A stretch of 64,000 nt of DNA, taken from NCBI RefSeq assembly GCF_006125015.1, contig NZ_SZZN01000001.1, forward strand, positions 3,472,001 through 3,536,000. Reading direction: 5' to 3'. Shown here one piece after another: positions 54,256 to 62,043 of the stretch. Source of the stretch: Roseovarius arcticus. Lineage in GTDB: Bacteria; Pseudomonadota; Alphaproteobacteria; Rhodobacterales; Rhodobacteraceae. The first letter of the stretch is position 1; every line of letters begins with the position of its first letter. The position numbers were made by a program, and so were the translations under genes. The notes under the pieces are model-generated. The model was not told the DNA's origin and searched no databases. It saw only the letters and a list, made by a program, of their open reading frames with translations.

Positions 54256-55504
54256 TCTCTAGCAGGATGGCCGAAACGTCGTCGGCAAATGTATCATCGC
54301 CCGCAAAGTCGGCCAGCTTCCAAATCAACGCTTCGAGACTGGGCATGCCGCGCGTGCCGTGCAGCTGACGCAGGATGCGGGCGAGGCCGTCATCGTCCAG
54401 CAACGTGCCATCGGGCGCAGCACATTCAGTGACACCGTCCGAGTGGATCATCAAGCGATCGCCCGGTTCCAGATGCACCTCAAATTCCTGATACTCCGCG
54501 CCGTGGATCAACCCGACAGGCAAACCGCCATCCCCAACCATTTCGACACTGCCATCCGCCCGCTGGATCGCGGGATATGGATGGCCCGCTTGCGCCATGA
54601 CGACCCGTCCACTGGCCAGATCAACATCCGCCAGCAGGAGCGTAAAATAGTGCTCTGTCTCCATCTCGCTCAGGAACAAATCGTTTAAGGCCGCGATGGT
54701 CTGCGCCGGCGGGCGCGGCTCATAGCTGCCGTCGGCCATGCGCTGCAACGCGACGTTCTGCTCGGGCGCGGCGCCCGACAGATATCCGGCGAGCCGCGCC
54801 GTCATCAAGGCAGAGCTGATGCCATGGCCGGACACATCAAGACCATAAAGCCCGATTCGCGTGTCGCTGACAGGGAACATGCCCACCAGATCACCGCCAA
54901 CATGCCCAGACGAGCGAAGCAGCATGGAAACCTCGGCAGTGCCATAATCGCGGTGGCGATCGCTGACCAACGATTGTTGTAGCTTTTTGGCCTCTTTCAG
55001 GTCGGCGTCAAGCGACGCGTAGAGCGCCTGCAACTTGTCCAGCGTCGAATTGACGAGGCGGTTCTTCTGGGTCAGCTCGCGCTCCATCTCAAGAATACGT
55101 TCGCCCGCGGCTATTCGCGCGCGTAGCTCGCCCGGATCGACCGGCTTCGTCAGGAAGTCATCGGCGCCAGCGTCCAAGCCATTGGCGATTTCTGCCTTAT
55201 CAGATTTGGATGTCAGCAGAATGAAGTATCCATAATTGTCGCGCGACAGTTTTCGGAATTCGTCGCAAAATTCCAAACCTGACATACCCGGCATCATCCA
55301 GTCGCTTAGCACCAAATCGGGGGGCGATTCGCGACATATCTCAAGGGCGTGAATTCCCGATTCAGCCTCAATGACGGCAAACCCCCACTTCTTCATTAGC
55401 GCACCAAGGATGCGGCGCTGAAGTCGGCTATCATCGACAACCAAAACGCGCTGAATAGCGCGCTTGGGGGGGGGCGGCGCTTCGTCTGCGGACGGATCTG
55501 GCAT
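54230..55504 (-). CDS. Response regulator fused to PP2C-type serine phosphatase (RsbU-like)
   Basis: This 424-residue protein has an N-terminal receiver domain (about 18-135) with acidic Asp24 and Asp25, phosphorylated Asp68 (LSDWMMPG) and Lys120 (LTKPVD). A coiled-coil linker (about 135-185) leads to a SpoIIE/RsbU-type PP2C domain (about 200-420) with GGDLVGMF, GLYGLDVSGHGISSALMT and GDDTFADDVSAILLEI. It would dephosphorylate an anti-anti-sigma-type protein when signalled. The start was placed at 55504; a longer reading through the promoter adds 132 unlikely residues. It is divergent from an Hpt gene. Confidence 0.9.
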   Translation of the reverse strand: MPDPSADEAPPPPKRAIQRVLVVDDSRLQRRILGALMKKWGFAVIEAESGIHALEICRESPPDLVLSDWMMPGMSGLEFCDEFRKLSRDNYGYFILLTSKSDKAEIANGLDAGADDFLTKPVDPGELRARIAAGERILEMERELTQKNRLVNSTLDKLQALYASLDADLKEAKKLQQSLVSDRHRDYGTAEVSMLLRSSGHVGGDLVGMFPVSDTRIGLYGLDVSGHGISSALMTARLAGYLSGAAPEQNVALQRMADGSYEPRPPAQTIAALNDLFLSEMETEHYFTLLLADVDLASGRVVMAQAGHPYPAIQRADGSVEMVGDGGLPVGLIHGAEYQEFEVHLEPGDRLMIHSDGVTECAAPDGTLLDDDGLARILRQLHGTRGMPSLEALIWKLADFAGDDTFADDVSAILLEIKPNPPSG

Positions 55505-55656
55505 TTGGGACAAAATTCTTCCCTTCGCGTTCAATCCGCAGACTTTACCGCACCCCCGATTAACGGATCGTGAAGAGAGAAAGGTCGGAGCAAGAATTTG
55601 GATGATACCTTTTGTTAAGGGCTTTGCATCATTTTCGAGGCTATAGGAGGGATTTG

Positions 55657-55989
55657 ATGATCGACTGGAAAAGGATATCAGAGCTGCGCGATGAAATCGG
55701 AGTCGACGATTTTGGCGAAGTTGTTGAGCTGTTTTTGGATGAAGTCGATGGCGAAATTGCCCTGCTGCGCAGTGGTTGCGCCGAGGATGCCTTGGAATCG
55801 CGCCTGCATTTTCTAAAAGGCAGCGCGCTGAACCTGGGATTTCGCGCGTTTTCAATCCTCTGCCAGAACGGCGAAAGCGCCGCAGCAGCAGGCCGGCCAC
55901 AAGACGTAGATTTGCCTGCGATACTGATTAGCTTTGACGCATCAAAGGCGGAATTTCTGAATGGGCTGCCCCGGCTGACGGCGGCCTGA
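55657..55989 (+). CDS. Hpt-domain phosphotransfer protein
   Basis: This 110-residue single-domain Hpt protein carries the phospho-accepting His51 in the motif HFLKGSALNLGF. It could pass phosphate to or from the divergent response-regulator-phosphatase (152 bases away). I chose the ATG at 55657 with AGGAGGG at good spacing; the upstream reading adds 15 residues without a site. No anti-sigma or anti-anti-sigma gene is in the window, so partners beyond the neighbouring RR-PP2C are unknown. Confidence 0.88.
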   Translation: MIDWKRISELRDEIGVDDFGEVVELFLDEVDGEIALLRSGCAEDALESRLHFLKGSALNLGFRAFSILCQNGESAAAAGRPQDVDLPAILISFDASKAEFLNGLPRLTAA

Positions 55990-55999
55990 CAGACGTATC

Positions 56000-57238
56000 T
56001 CAGATAAGAAATTCGGCTAGAACTCCGTCATCAGTTATGTCACGATGCTCAAACCCGGCGGCGGTAAAAGCAGCCAGCAGACGGGTAAAATTTTCCGCAC
56101 GGCTGGTTTCGATCCCGATCAGGACCGAGCCGAAATTACGCGCTGATTTCTTGAGGTATTCGAACCGGGCAATGTCATCTTCGGGACCAAGTAAATTCAG
56201 GAAATCCTTTAGCGCGCCGGGACGCTGCGGCATACGCAGAATAAAGTATTTCTTTACCCCGGAATGGCGCTGCGCGCGTTCCTTAACCTCCGGCAAACGC
56301 TCAAAATCAAAGTTGCCGCCGGAAGTCACGCAAACCACAGTCTTGCCGCGAATTCGGTTGCGCATGTCCTTGAGCGCATCTACCGCCAGCGCGCCGGCCG
56401 GCTCCAATACGATACCCTCGATATTGAGCATTTCGATCATCGTGGTGCAGAGGCGATCCTCATTGATAGTTACGACTTGGCCGGGGTCCAAATGGGCAAG
56501 CCTTGCAAAGGTTCGCGCACCAATCTGTGCCACCGCGGCGCCATCAGCAAAGGTATTCACATAGTCTAGGCGCACAGGTGTGCCGGCCAGCAGCGCTGCC
56601 TGCAAACAAGCACCTCCCTGTGGCTCGACCAGCGTAATCTCGGCGCGGTCGCCGATATAGCTGGTCACGCCAGCCGAAAGACCGCCACCGCCAACGGGCA
56701 TCACGATATGATCGGGCATACCGCCCAGATCGCGCTCAACCTCGACCATGACAGATGCTTGCCCCTCGATCACATCCTCGTCGTCGAAGGGCGAAAGAAA
56801 ATGACCGCCAGTCTGTGCGCAATACTGCTGCGCCGCTGCCAGCGTCACGTCGAAATAATCACCCGTCAATTCGACCCGAATGTTGTCGCCACCAAATATG
56901 CAGGTCTTGCCGATCTTTTGCTGCGGCGTGGTCACGGGCATAAAAATGACGCCCTCCACCCCAAAGTGGCGGCACATAAATGCGACGCCCTGCGCGTGAT
57001 TGCCCGCGCTAGCGCAGACAAAAGTGGGCGCATCCCCGCCCCGCGCCAGCACTTTGCGCATGGCGTTGAACGCGCCCCGCAGTTTGTAAGAGCGGACGGG
57101 CGTCAGATCCTCCCGCTTTAGCAGGATGTTGGCGTCGTAGCGCTCGGACAGGTGTTCGTTTCGCTGAAGCGGTGTCGCGTCAAAGACGCCGCGCATCGCT
57201 GCCTCGGCGGCTTGGGCATTTTGCTGAAAATCACTCAT
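56000..57238 (-). CDS. ilvA: Threonine ammonia-lyase
   Basis: This 412-residue PLP enzyme deaminates threonine to 2-oxobutyrate for isoleucine synthesis. The PLP Lys52 lies in RSYKLRGAFNAM. The phosphate loop text VMPVGGGGLSAGV follows, with GGNFDFERLPEV near the end of the catalytic domain, and an ACT-like C-terminal regulatory domain (about 330-412, ILRMPQRPGALKDFLNLLG). It is of the form with a single ACT-like domain. It converges with the Hpt gene, with 10 bases between the stops. Confidence 0.94.
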   Translation of the reverse strand: MSDFQQNAQAAEAAMRGVFDATPLQRNEHLSERYDANILLKREDLTPVRSYKLRGAFNAMRKVLARGGDAPTFVCASAGNHAQGVAFMCRHFGVEGVIFMPVTTPQQKIGKTCIFGGDNIRVELTGDYFDVTLAAAQQYCAQTGGHFLSPFDDEDVIEGQASVMVEVERDLGGMPDHIVMPVGGGGLSAGVTSYIGDRAEITLVEPQGGACLQAALLAGTPVRLDYVNTFADGAAVAQIGARTFARLAHLDPGQVVTINEDRLCTTMIEMLNIEGIVLEPAGALAVDALKDMRNRIRGKTVVCVTSGGNFDFERLPEVKERAQRHSGVKKYFILRMPQRPGALKDFLNLLGPEDDIARFEYLKKSARNFGSVLIGIETSRAENFTRLLAAFTAAGFEHRDITDDGVLAEFLI

Positions 57239-57296
57239 GCTGATATGCCTGCCTTAAGAAAACAGCCTGTGCAAGGGGCGCACCACGTTCGCCCGA

Positions 57297-57742
57297 TCAT
57301 TCGCGCGCGTCGCTCAGCGGGCGCCCGTCGACGTAATGACCATAGATCGTCGTGAGGATACTGGCGTTAAGCTGGCCCAGCGCTGCCGCCAGCAGGATCG
57401 ACAGGATGGCCCCGAAGACGGGGACAGACCCTGCCAGCAGCACAACGATCACGCTGGCCAGTTGGGCTACGACCATCGAGAGGATGATGATAAGCGGTGC
57501 CAATTGACCAGCATCCAGATCATTGCAACCACCGCAATCAGGATTGAGATCAGCCCTGTCAGGATCATGGGCCCGCGCGCCGCCGCCTCGCCAACCGCCG
57601 CCTGCAACTGAGGCAGCGCAAACCCAGCCACCACGAGGGCCACGGACCATAGGGCGGTGGGCACAAGCGCGATGTGCAGCGCCTCCCGCCAATTGCGCAC
57701 CAGCATGCTCAGCGCATGTACAAAAATCTTCCAGCCCTTTAT
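57297..57742 (-). pseudogene. Decayed integral membrane protein gene
   Basis: Two frames together spell one membrane protein. The first reads KGWKIFVHALSMLVRNWREALHIALVP, then two hydrophobic helices ending MLVNWHR. After a frame change near 57497 the second continues with PLIIILSMVVAQLASVIVVLL and ends NASILTTIYGHYVDGRPLSDARE. The usual family start codon seems to be ATA here (57742), preceded by AAAAAGG. A stretch of perhaps 90 residues between the two parts is missing compared with what I recall of the family. Deletion plus lost start indicates a pseudogene. Confidence 0.65.
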
Positions 57743-57867
57743 GCTGATCTACCTTTTTCCCAAGCTCGGCCATTCAGCACGGCGCACCGCCGCACGCACT
57801 CCCAGCGCCTTGCCTGCCAATGCAAAACCCGCTAAGCCCCGCCGGACTCTGACAAAGGAACATGACG

Positions 57868-59094
57868 ATGTCCGCGCCCAAGAAAGTCGTGCTGGCCTAT
57901 TCCGGCGGCCTCGATACCTCGATCATCCTGAAGTGGCTGCAAACCGAATATGGCTGCGAGGTGGTGACCTTTACCGCCGATCTGGGCCAGGGCGAGGAGC
58001 TGGAGCCGGCGCGGCAGAAGGCGATCACCCTCGGTATCAAGCCTGAGAATATTCATGTCGAGGACGTGCGCGAAGAATTCGTGCGCGATTTCGTGTTCCC
58101 GATGTTCCGCGCCAATGCGCTCTATGAAGGGCTGTATCTGCTCGGCACATCCATCGCGCGCCCGCTGATCTCCAAGCGTCTGGTCGAAATCGCGGGAGAG
58201 GTCGGCGCCGACGCTGTCGCTCACGGTGCTACCGGCAAGGGCAACGATCAGGTCCGGTTTGAGCTGGCAGCCTATGCCCTCAACCCCGATATCAAAGTGA
58301 TTGCGCCCTGGCGTGAGTGGGATCTGACCAGCCGCACCCGGCTGCTGGCCTTTGCAGAAGCAAACCAGATTCCCATCGCCAAAGACAAGCGCGGCGAGGC
58401 GCCCTTTTCGGTCGATGCGAACCTTTTGCACACCTCGTCTGAGGGCAAGGTGCTGGAAGATCCCGCTGAAATGGCGCCTGATTACGTTTATCAGCGCACC
58501 GTCGCCCCCGAGGATGCGCCCAATACGCCTGAATTCATCGAAGTCGGATTCGAGCAGGGTGATGCAGTATCTATAAATGGCGAAGCGCTCAGCCCCGCCA
58601 CCATTTTGACCCGGTTAAACGAACTGGGCGGCAAGCATGGCATCGGCAGGCTTGATTTTGTCGAGAACCGTTTCGTGGGCATGAAATCGCGCGGCATCTA
58701 CGAGACGCCCGGCGGCACCATACTGCTGGAGGCCCATCGCGGCATTGAGCAGATCACACTCGATTCAGGTGCGGGCCACCTCAAGGACAGCCTGATGCCC
58801 CGCTACGCCGAGCTGATCTATAACGGCTTCTGGTTCTCGCCCGAGCGCGAAATGCTGCAAGCGGCCATCGACAAAAGCCAAGAACACGTCACCGGCACCG
58901 TCAAGCTGAAGCTGTACAAAGGCGCTGCTACCTGCGTCGGTCGCTGGTCCGATCACTCGCTTTATTCCGAGGCGCATGTCACGTTTGAGGATGACGCGGG
59001 CGCATACGATCAGAAGGACGCAGCAGGCTTCATCCAGCTGAACGCGCTTCGGCTCAAGCTACTGGCCGCGCGAAACCGCCGCATTAAAGGCTGA
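57868..59094 (+). CDS. argG: Argininosuccinate synthase
   Basis: This 408-residue enzyme joins citrulline and aspartate using ATP. Signatures: [20 protein letters not shown] (PP-loop), [43 protein letters not shown] and the C-terminal [16 protein letters not shown]. Two start codons are possible, ATG at 57862 and ATG at 57868; I prefer 57868 because AAAGGA lies 8 bases before it. argJ is the other arginine gene in the window. A GC stem-loop follows. Confidence 0.97.
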   Translation: MSAPKKVVLAYSGGLDTSIILKWLQTEYGCEVVTFTADLGQGEELEPARQKAITLGIKPENIHVEDVREEFVRDFVFPMFRANALYEGLYLLGTSIARPLISKRLVEIAGEVGADAVAHGATGKGNDQVRFELAAYALNPDIKVIAPWREWDLTSRTRLLAFAEANQIPIAKDKRGEAPFSVDANLLHTSSEGKVLEDPAEMAPDYVYQRTVAPEDAPNTPEFIEVGFEQGDAVSINGEALSPATILTRLNELGGKHGIGRLDFVENRFVGMKSRGIYETPGGTILLEAHRGIEQITLDSGAGHLKDSLMPRYAELIYNGFWFSPEREMLQAAIDKSQEHVTGTVKLKLYKGAATCVGRWSDHSLYSEAHVTFEDDAGAYDQKDAAGFIQLNALRLKLLAARNRRIKG

Positions 59095-59104
59095 TCGCCA
59101 GACG

Positions 59105-59134
59105 TGAAAGGGTGGGGAAAATACCGCCCTTTCA
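59105..59134 (+). terminator. Stem-loop after argG
   Basis: TGAAAGGGTGG pairs with CCGCCCTTTCA (11 base pairs including one G-T wobble) beginning 11 bases after the argG stop. It lacks a T-run. The convergent regA gene ends 47 bases further on. Confidence 0.55.
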
Positions 59135-59181
59135 GCGGCCTAAGAAACAATCACGTACCCGTACTGCGCCCAGAGCATCGT

Positions 59182-59733
59182 CTATCTCGGCGATCGCTTG
59201 GCCAGTATGCGCTGCAGTGTCCGCCGGTGCATATTCAGGCGCCGTGCCGTCTCGGATACGTTGCGATCGCACAGCTCAAACACACGCTGGATATGCTCCC
59301 ATCTCACGCGATCAGCGCTCATCGGGTTTTCAGGTGGTGGGGGCAATTCAGCGCCCGTCGCCATGAGTGCGTTGATGATGTCCATCGCGTCCGCTGGTTT
59401 TGACAGGTAGTCGATCGCACCGATCTTGACCGCCGCGACGGCGGTCGCGATAGCCCCATAGCCGGTTAGAACGATCACCCGGCTTTCGGGACGGCGTTCG
59501 CGGATAACCTCGACGACATCCAAGCCATTGCCATCCTCCAGCCGCAGGTCGCAGACAGCATAGGCTGGCGGGTGGGCGCTGGCTGCGGCGCGTCCCTCAG
59601 CAACGGACATTGCAACCTCGACAACAAACCCGCGTTTTTCCATCGCCCTGCCCAGGCGGCGCACAAATGCTTCGTCGTCATCGACCAACAGCAGCGAGGG
59701 GTCGTCGCCCAGAACCAGCTCCGTGTCGGCCAT
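59182..59733 (-). CDS. regA: Redox response regulator RegA/PrrA/ActR
   Basis: This 183-residue two-component regulator has a receiver domain (1-120) with acidic DDDE, phosphorylated Asp62 in CDLRLEDGNG and Lys112 in LSKPADAM. A Pro-rich hinge (ELPPPPEN) and a Fis-type helix-turn-helix (about 140-183, NVSETARRLNMHRRTLQRIL) follow. It controls photosynthesis, respiration and other redox genes in relatives. The ATG at 59733 follows GGAGG; the preceding codon is GTG. It lies 80 bases downstream of senC on the same strand. Confidence 0.96.
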   Translation of the reverse strand: MADTELVLGDDPSLLLVDDDEAFVRRLGRAMEKRGFVVEVAMSVAEGRAAASAHPPAYAVCDLRLEDGNGLDVVEVIRERRPESRVIVLTGYGAIATAVAAVKIGAIDYLSKPADAMDIINALMATGAELPPPPENPMSADRVRWEHIQRVFELCDRNVSETARRLNMHRRTLQRILAKRSPR

Positions 59734-59813
59734 CACGCATCCTCCAGTTGATCGTTTCAGAATAGCCTAGAGGTAGGTCACTGTCGCCCCTGCGTCAAAC
59801 CGGAGCGAATCTG

Positions 59814-60443
59814 TCAACTCGCATTCAGGAAGCACGAGACTTTCTCGGCCATCTGCTCACCAGTCAGGTCGCGCCGAAAAAACTCGACAAAGCCGCGGCC
59901 GGGCAGAGTCAAATAGGTGAATGTCGAATGATCGACGAGGTAGTAATCCTCCTCGCCTTCCTCCGGCTCATGCGCTTTGTAGAACGTGCGGTAGGCCTTG
60001 CTTGCCGCCTTGACCTGCTCGGGCGAGCCGGTAAGGCCCAGCATCCGGGGGTGCATCGCGTCAGTGAAATCTGCAACCACCTCGGGTGTGTCGCGCTCCG
60101 GATCGATCGAGATAAAGATCGGCTTCACGATTTCGCCGCGCGCCTCTAGGATCTCGGTCGCTTCGGCGTTGCGGGCCACGTCCAGCGGGCAAACATCGGG
60201 GCAAAACGTATAGCCGAAATAGATCAACGCTGGCTGGTCCAACACCTCAGCGCTGGTCACGGTCTTGCCGGTCTCATCGACCAGTGTGAAGTCGCCGCCA
60301 ATGCTGGCGCCGCCATCTGCAACTGCGGTGCTACGGCACTCGGCAAACTCGCCGCCGCCACCCCGCCCAGCAGTTATCAGGTATATACCGCCCAGCACGG
60401 CGATCAGCGCCCCCCCGGCAGCGATGGCAAAGATGCGGGTCAT
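59814..60443 (-). CDS. senC: SCO1/SenC/PrrC copper chaperone
   Basis: This 209-residue membrane-anchored thioredoxin-fold protein has a single membrane segment (about 6-24), the copper motif CPDVC (Cys81, Cys85) in FGYTFCPDVCPLD, and His172 in VDHSTFTYL. It delivers copper to cytochrome c oxidase and in Rhodobacter modulates RegB signalling. The start at 60443 has AAGGA 7 bases upstream. It shares a 52-base divergent promoter region with regB, the standard arrangement. Confidence 0.95.
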   Translation of the reverse strand: MTRIFAIAAGGALIAVLGGIYLITAGRGGGGEFAECRSTAVADGGASIGGDFTLVDETGKTVTSAEVLDQPALIYFGYTFCPDVCPLDVARNAEATEILEARGEIVKPIFISIDPERDTPEVVADFTDAMHPRMLGLTGSPEQVKAASKAYRTFYKAHEPEEGEEDYYLVDHSTFTYLTLPGRGFVEFFRRDLTGEQMAEKVSCFLNAS

Positions 60444-60495
60444 GTGAGGTTCCTTCCAGCTAGGCAAGTGCACGTCGTTGTGCCACATCTAACCT

Positions 60496-61935
60496 ATGCC
60501 GCATCGCACGCAACAGGACGAAATATCGCACAAGGGCGCGGGCGCACAGATTCAGGTCGCGCCGCGCGGGCGCGGTGCTTGGATTCGGCTACGCACGCTG
60601 ATCTTGCTGCGGTGGTGGGCGATTATAGGCCAGTTGTCCGCGTTAATAGTCGCCCAGCGCGCGCTGGGGATCCAGATCGAGGCGGGGCTGTGCTACCTCG
60701 TTATCGGCGCTTCCATCGTCAGCAATCTGGTTGCCTCGCTGGTCTTTCCCGCGACCAAACGCTTGAATGAGACTGAAAATCTGGCGATGGTCCTCTTTGA
60801 CCTGCTGCAATTGGGGCTGCTACTCTATCTGACGGGAGGACTGAACAATCCGTTTTCAGTGCTGATCGTCGGGCCAGTCGTCGTTTCGGCTTCGTCCTTG
60901 TCGTCCCGTTCGACTCTGTTTCTGGGAATGACCGCTATCGTGATCGTGACGGTGCTTGCGCGCTTTCACCTTGATCTGCGCAGTGATGCCGGTTTCGTCA
61001 TGCAAAGGCCGGCGATTTTTTTGTTCGGCACGTGGGTCGCCATCGTCATCGGTATCGTATTTCTGGGCGTCTACTCGCGCTGGATCGTGACCGAAATGCG
61101 CGCCATGTCAGGCGCGCTTCAGGCCACGCAGATGGCACTGGCGCGCGAGCAGAAGCTGACCGATCTAGGCGGTGTGGTTGCGGCGGCCGCCCACGAGTTG
61201 GGCACCCCCCTTGCCACGATCAAGCTGACGAGTTCGGAGTTGGCCAGCGATCTGCCCGAAGGCAGCGAGGCACAGGCCGATGCCGTGCTGATCAGCGCTC
61301 AAGCCGACAGATGCCGCGATATCCTGCGCTCGATGGGCCGCGCCGGAAAGGACGATCTACATCTGCGCAGCGCGCCCTTTACGGCAGTCGTCGAAGAGGC
61401 AGCCGAACCTCATATCGAACGCGGCAAACTGCTATTGTTTGACAATGGCCCGGCACACGGCGCCTCTCAGGCACCGCCCGTTATATTGCGCCGCCCCGAG
61501 ATTATTCATGGTCTGCGCAACCTCATCCAGAATGCTGTCGATTTTGCCGAGACCCGCGTCTGGATAGAGGCGCGTTGGTCCGGCGCTGCGATTACATTGC
61601 GCATCATGGATGACGGGCCGGGATATCCTACAAATATGTTGAGCCGGATCGGTGATCCACAAATGCCGCGCCTGGCGCGCAACAATTCCGCACTTGGCGC
61701 GCAGAGGCCCGAATATGATGGAATGGGCCTCGGCCTTTTCATCGCCAAGACGCTGCTGGAGCGATCCGGCGCAGAGCTGAGCTTTGCCAACGGATCCGAC
61801 AGCTTTCGTGGCGATTCGGCCCGCCGTGAACGTATTGGCGCGGTCGTCGAAGTGGCATGGCCCCGCTCGGCCCTAGAAGTCAGCGGCGACAACTCCCTGG
61901 GCGGGATAGGGCCAAACAAACCGATAATGCCGTAA
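60496..61935 (+). CDS. regB: Redox sensor histidine kinase RegB/PrrB
   Basis: This 479-residue sensor has six hydrophobic segments in residues about 35-195, including the ubiquinone-binding heptapeptide GGLNNPF (114-120). The H-box is AAAHELGTPLATI with His233, and ADRCRDILRSM holds Cys273, which corresponds to the redox Cys of R. capsulatus RegB. The ATP-binding domain has DDGPGYP and YDGMGLGLFIAKTLLERSGAEL. It would phosphorylate RegA under reducing conditions. It is divergent from senC-regA. Confidence 0.96.
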   Translation: MPHRTQQDEISHKGAGAQIQVAPRGRGAWIRLRTLILLRWWAIIGQLSALIVAQRALGIQIEAGLCYLVIGASIVSNLVASLVFPATKRLNETENLAMVLFDLLQLGLLLYLTGGLNNPFSVLIVGPVVVSASSLSSRSTLFLGMTAIVIVTVLARFHLDLRSDAGFVMQRPAIFLFGTWVAIVIGIVFLGVYSRWIVTEMRAMSGALQATQMALAREQKLTDLGGVVAAAAHELGTPLATIKLTSSELASDLPEGSEAQADAVLISAQADRCRDILRSMGRAGKDDLHLRSAPFTAVVEEAAEPHIERGKLLLFDNGPAHGASQAPPVILRRPEIIHGLRNLIQNAVDFAETRVWIEARWSGAAITLRIMDDGPGYPTNMLSRIGDPQMPRLARNNSALGAQRPEYDGMGLGLFIAKTLLERSGAELSFANGSDSFRGDSARRERIGAVVEVAWPRSALEVSGDNSLGGIGPNKPIMP

Positions 61936-61979
61936 CCTTGATGCGCGAATGCCACCCTCAATACCTTTCGAGATCAGGC

Positions 61980-61994
61980 TTAACTGTCTGTTAA
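61980..61994. promoter_or_regulatory. CtrA-type binding site upstream of the divL-like gene
   Basis: TTAA-CTGTCTG-TTAA is a perfect match to the full CtrA site TTAA-N7-TTAA. It lies 50 bases before the start of the PAS protein gene and 45 after the regB stop. The position is compatible with direct promoter control. Confidence 0.65.
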
Positions 61995-62043
61995 CTAAGG
62001 CGAGCGCTATTGTAATGCTCCGTTAAGATCGAAAGGGGCGCCA

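Noticed and set aside
55505..55656. CtrA site between the RR-PP2C and Hpt genes
   Set aside because: TTAA half-sites occur, but no pair has the 7-base spacing.
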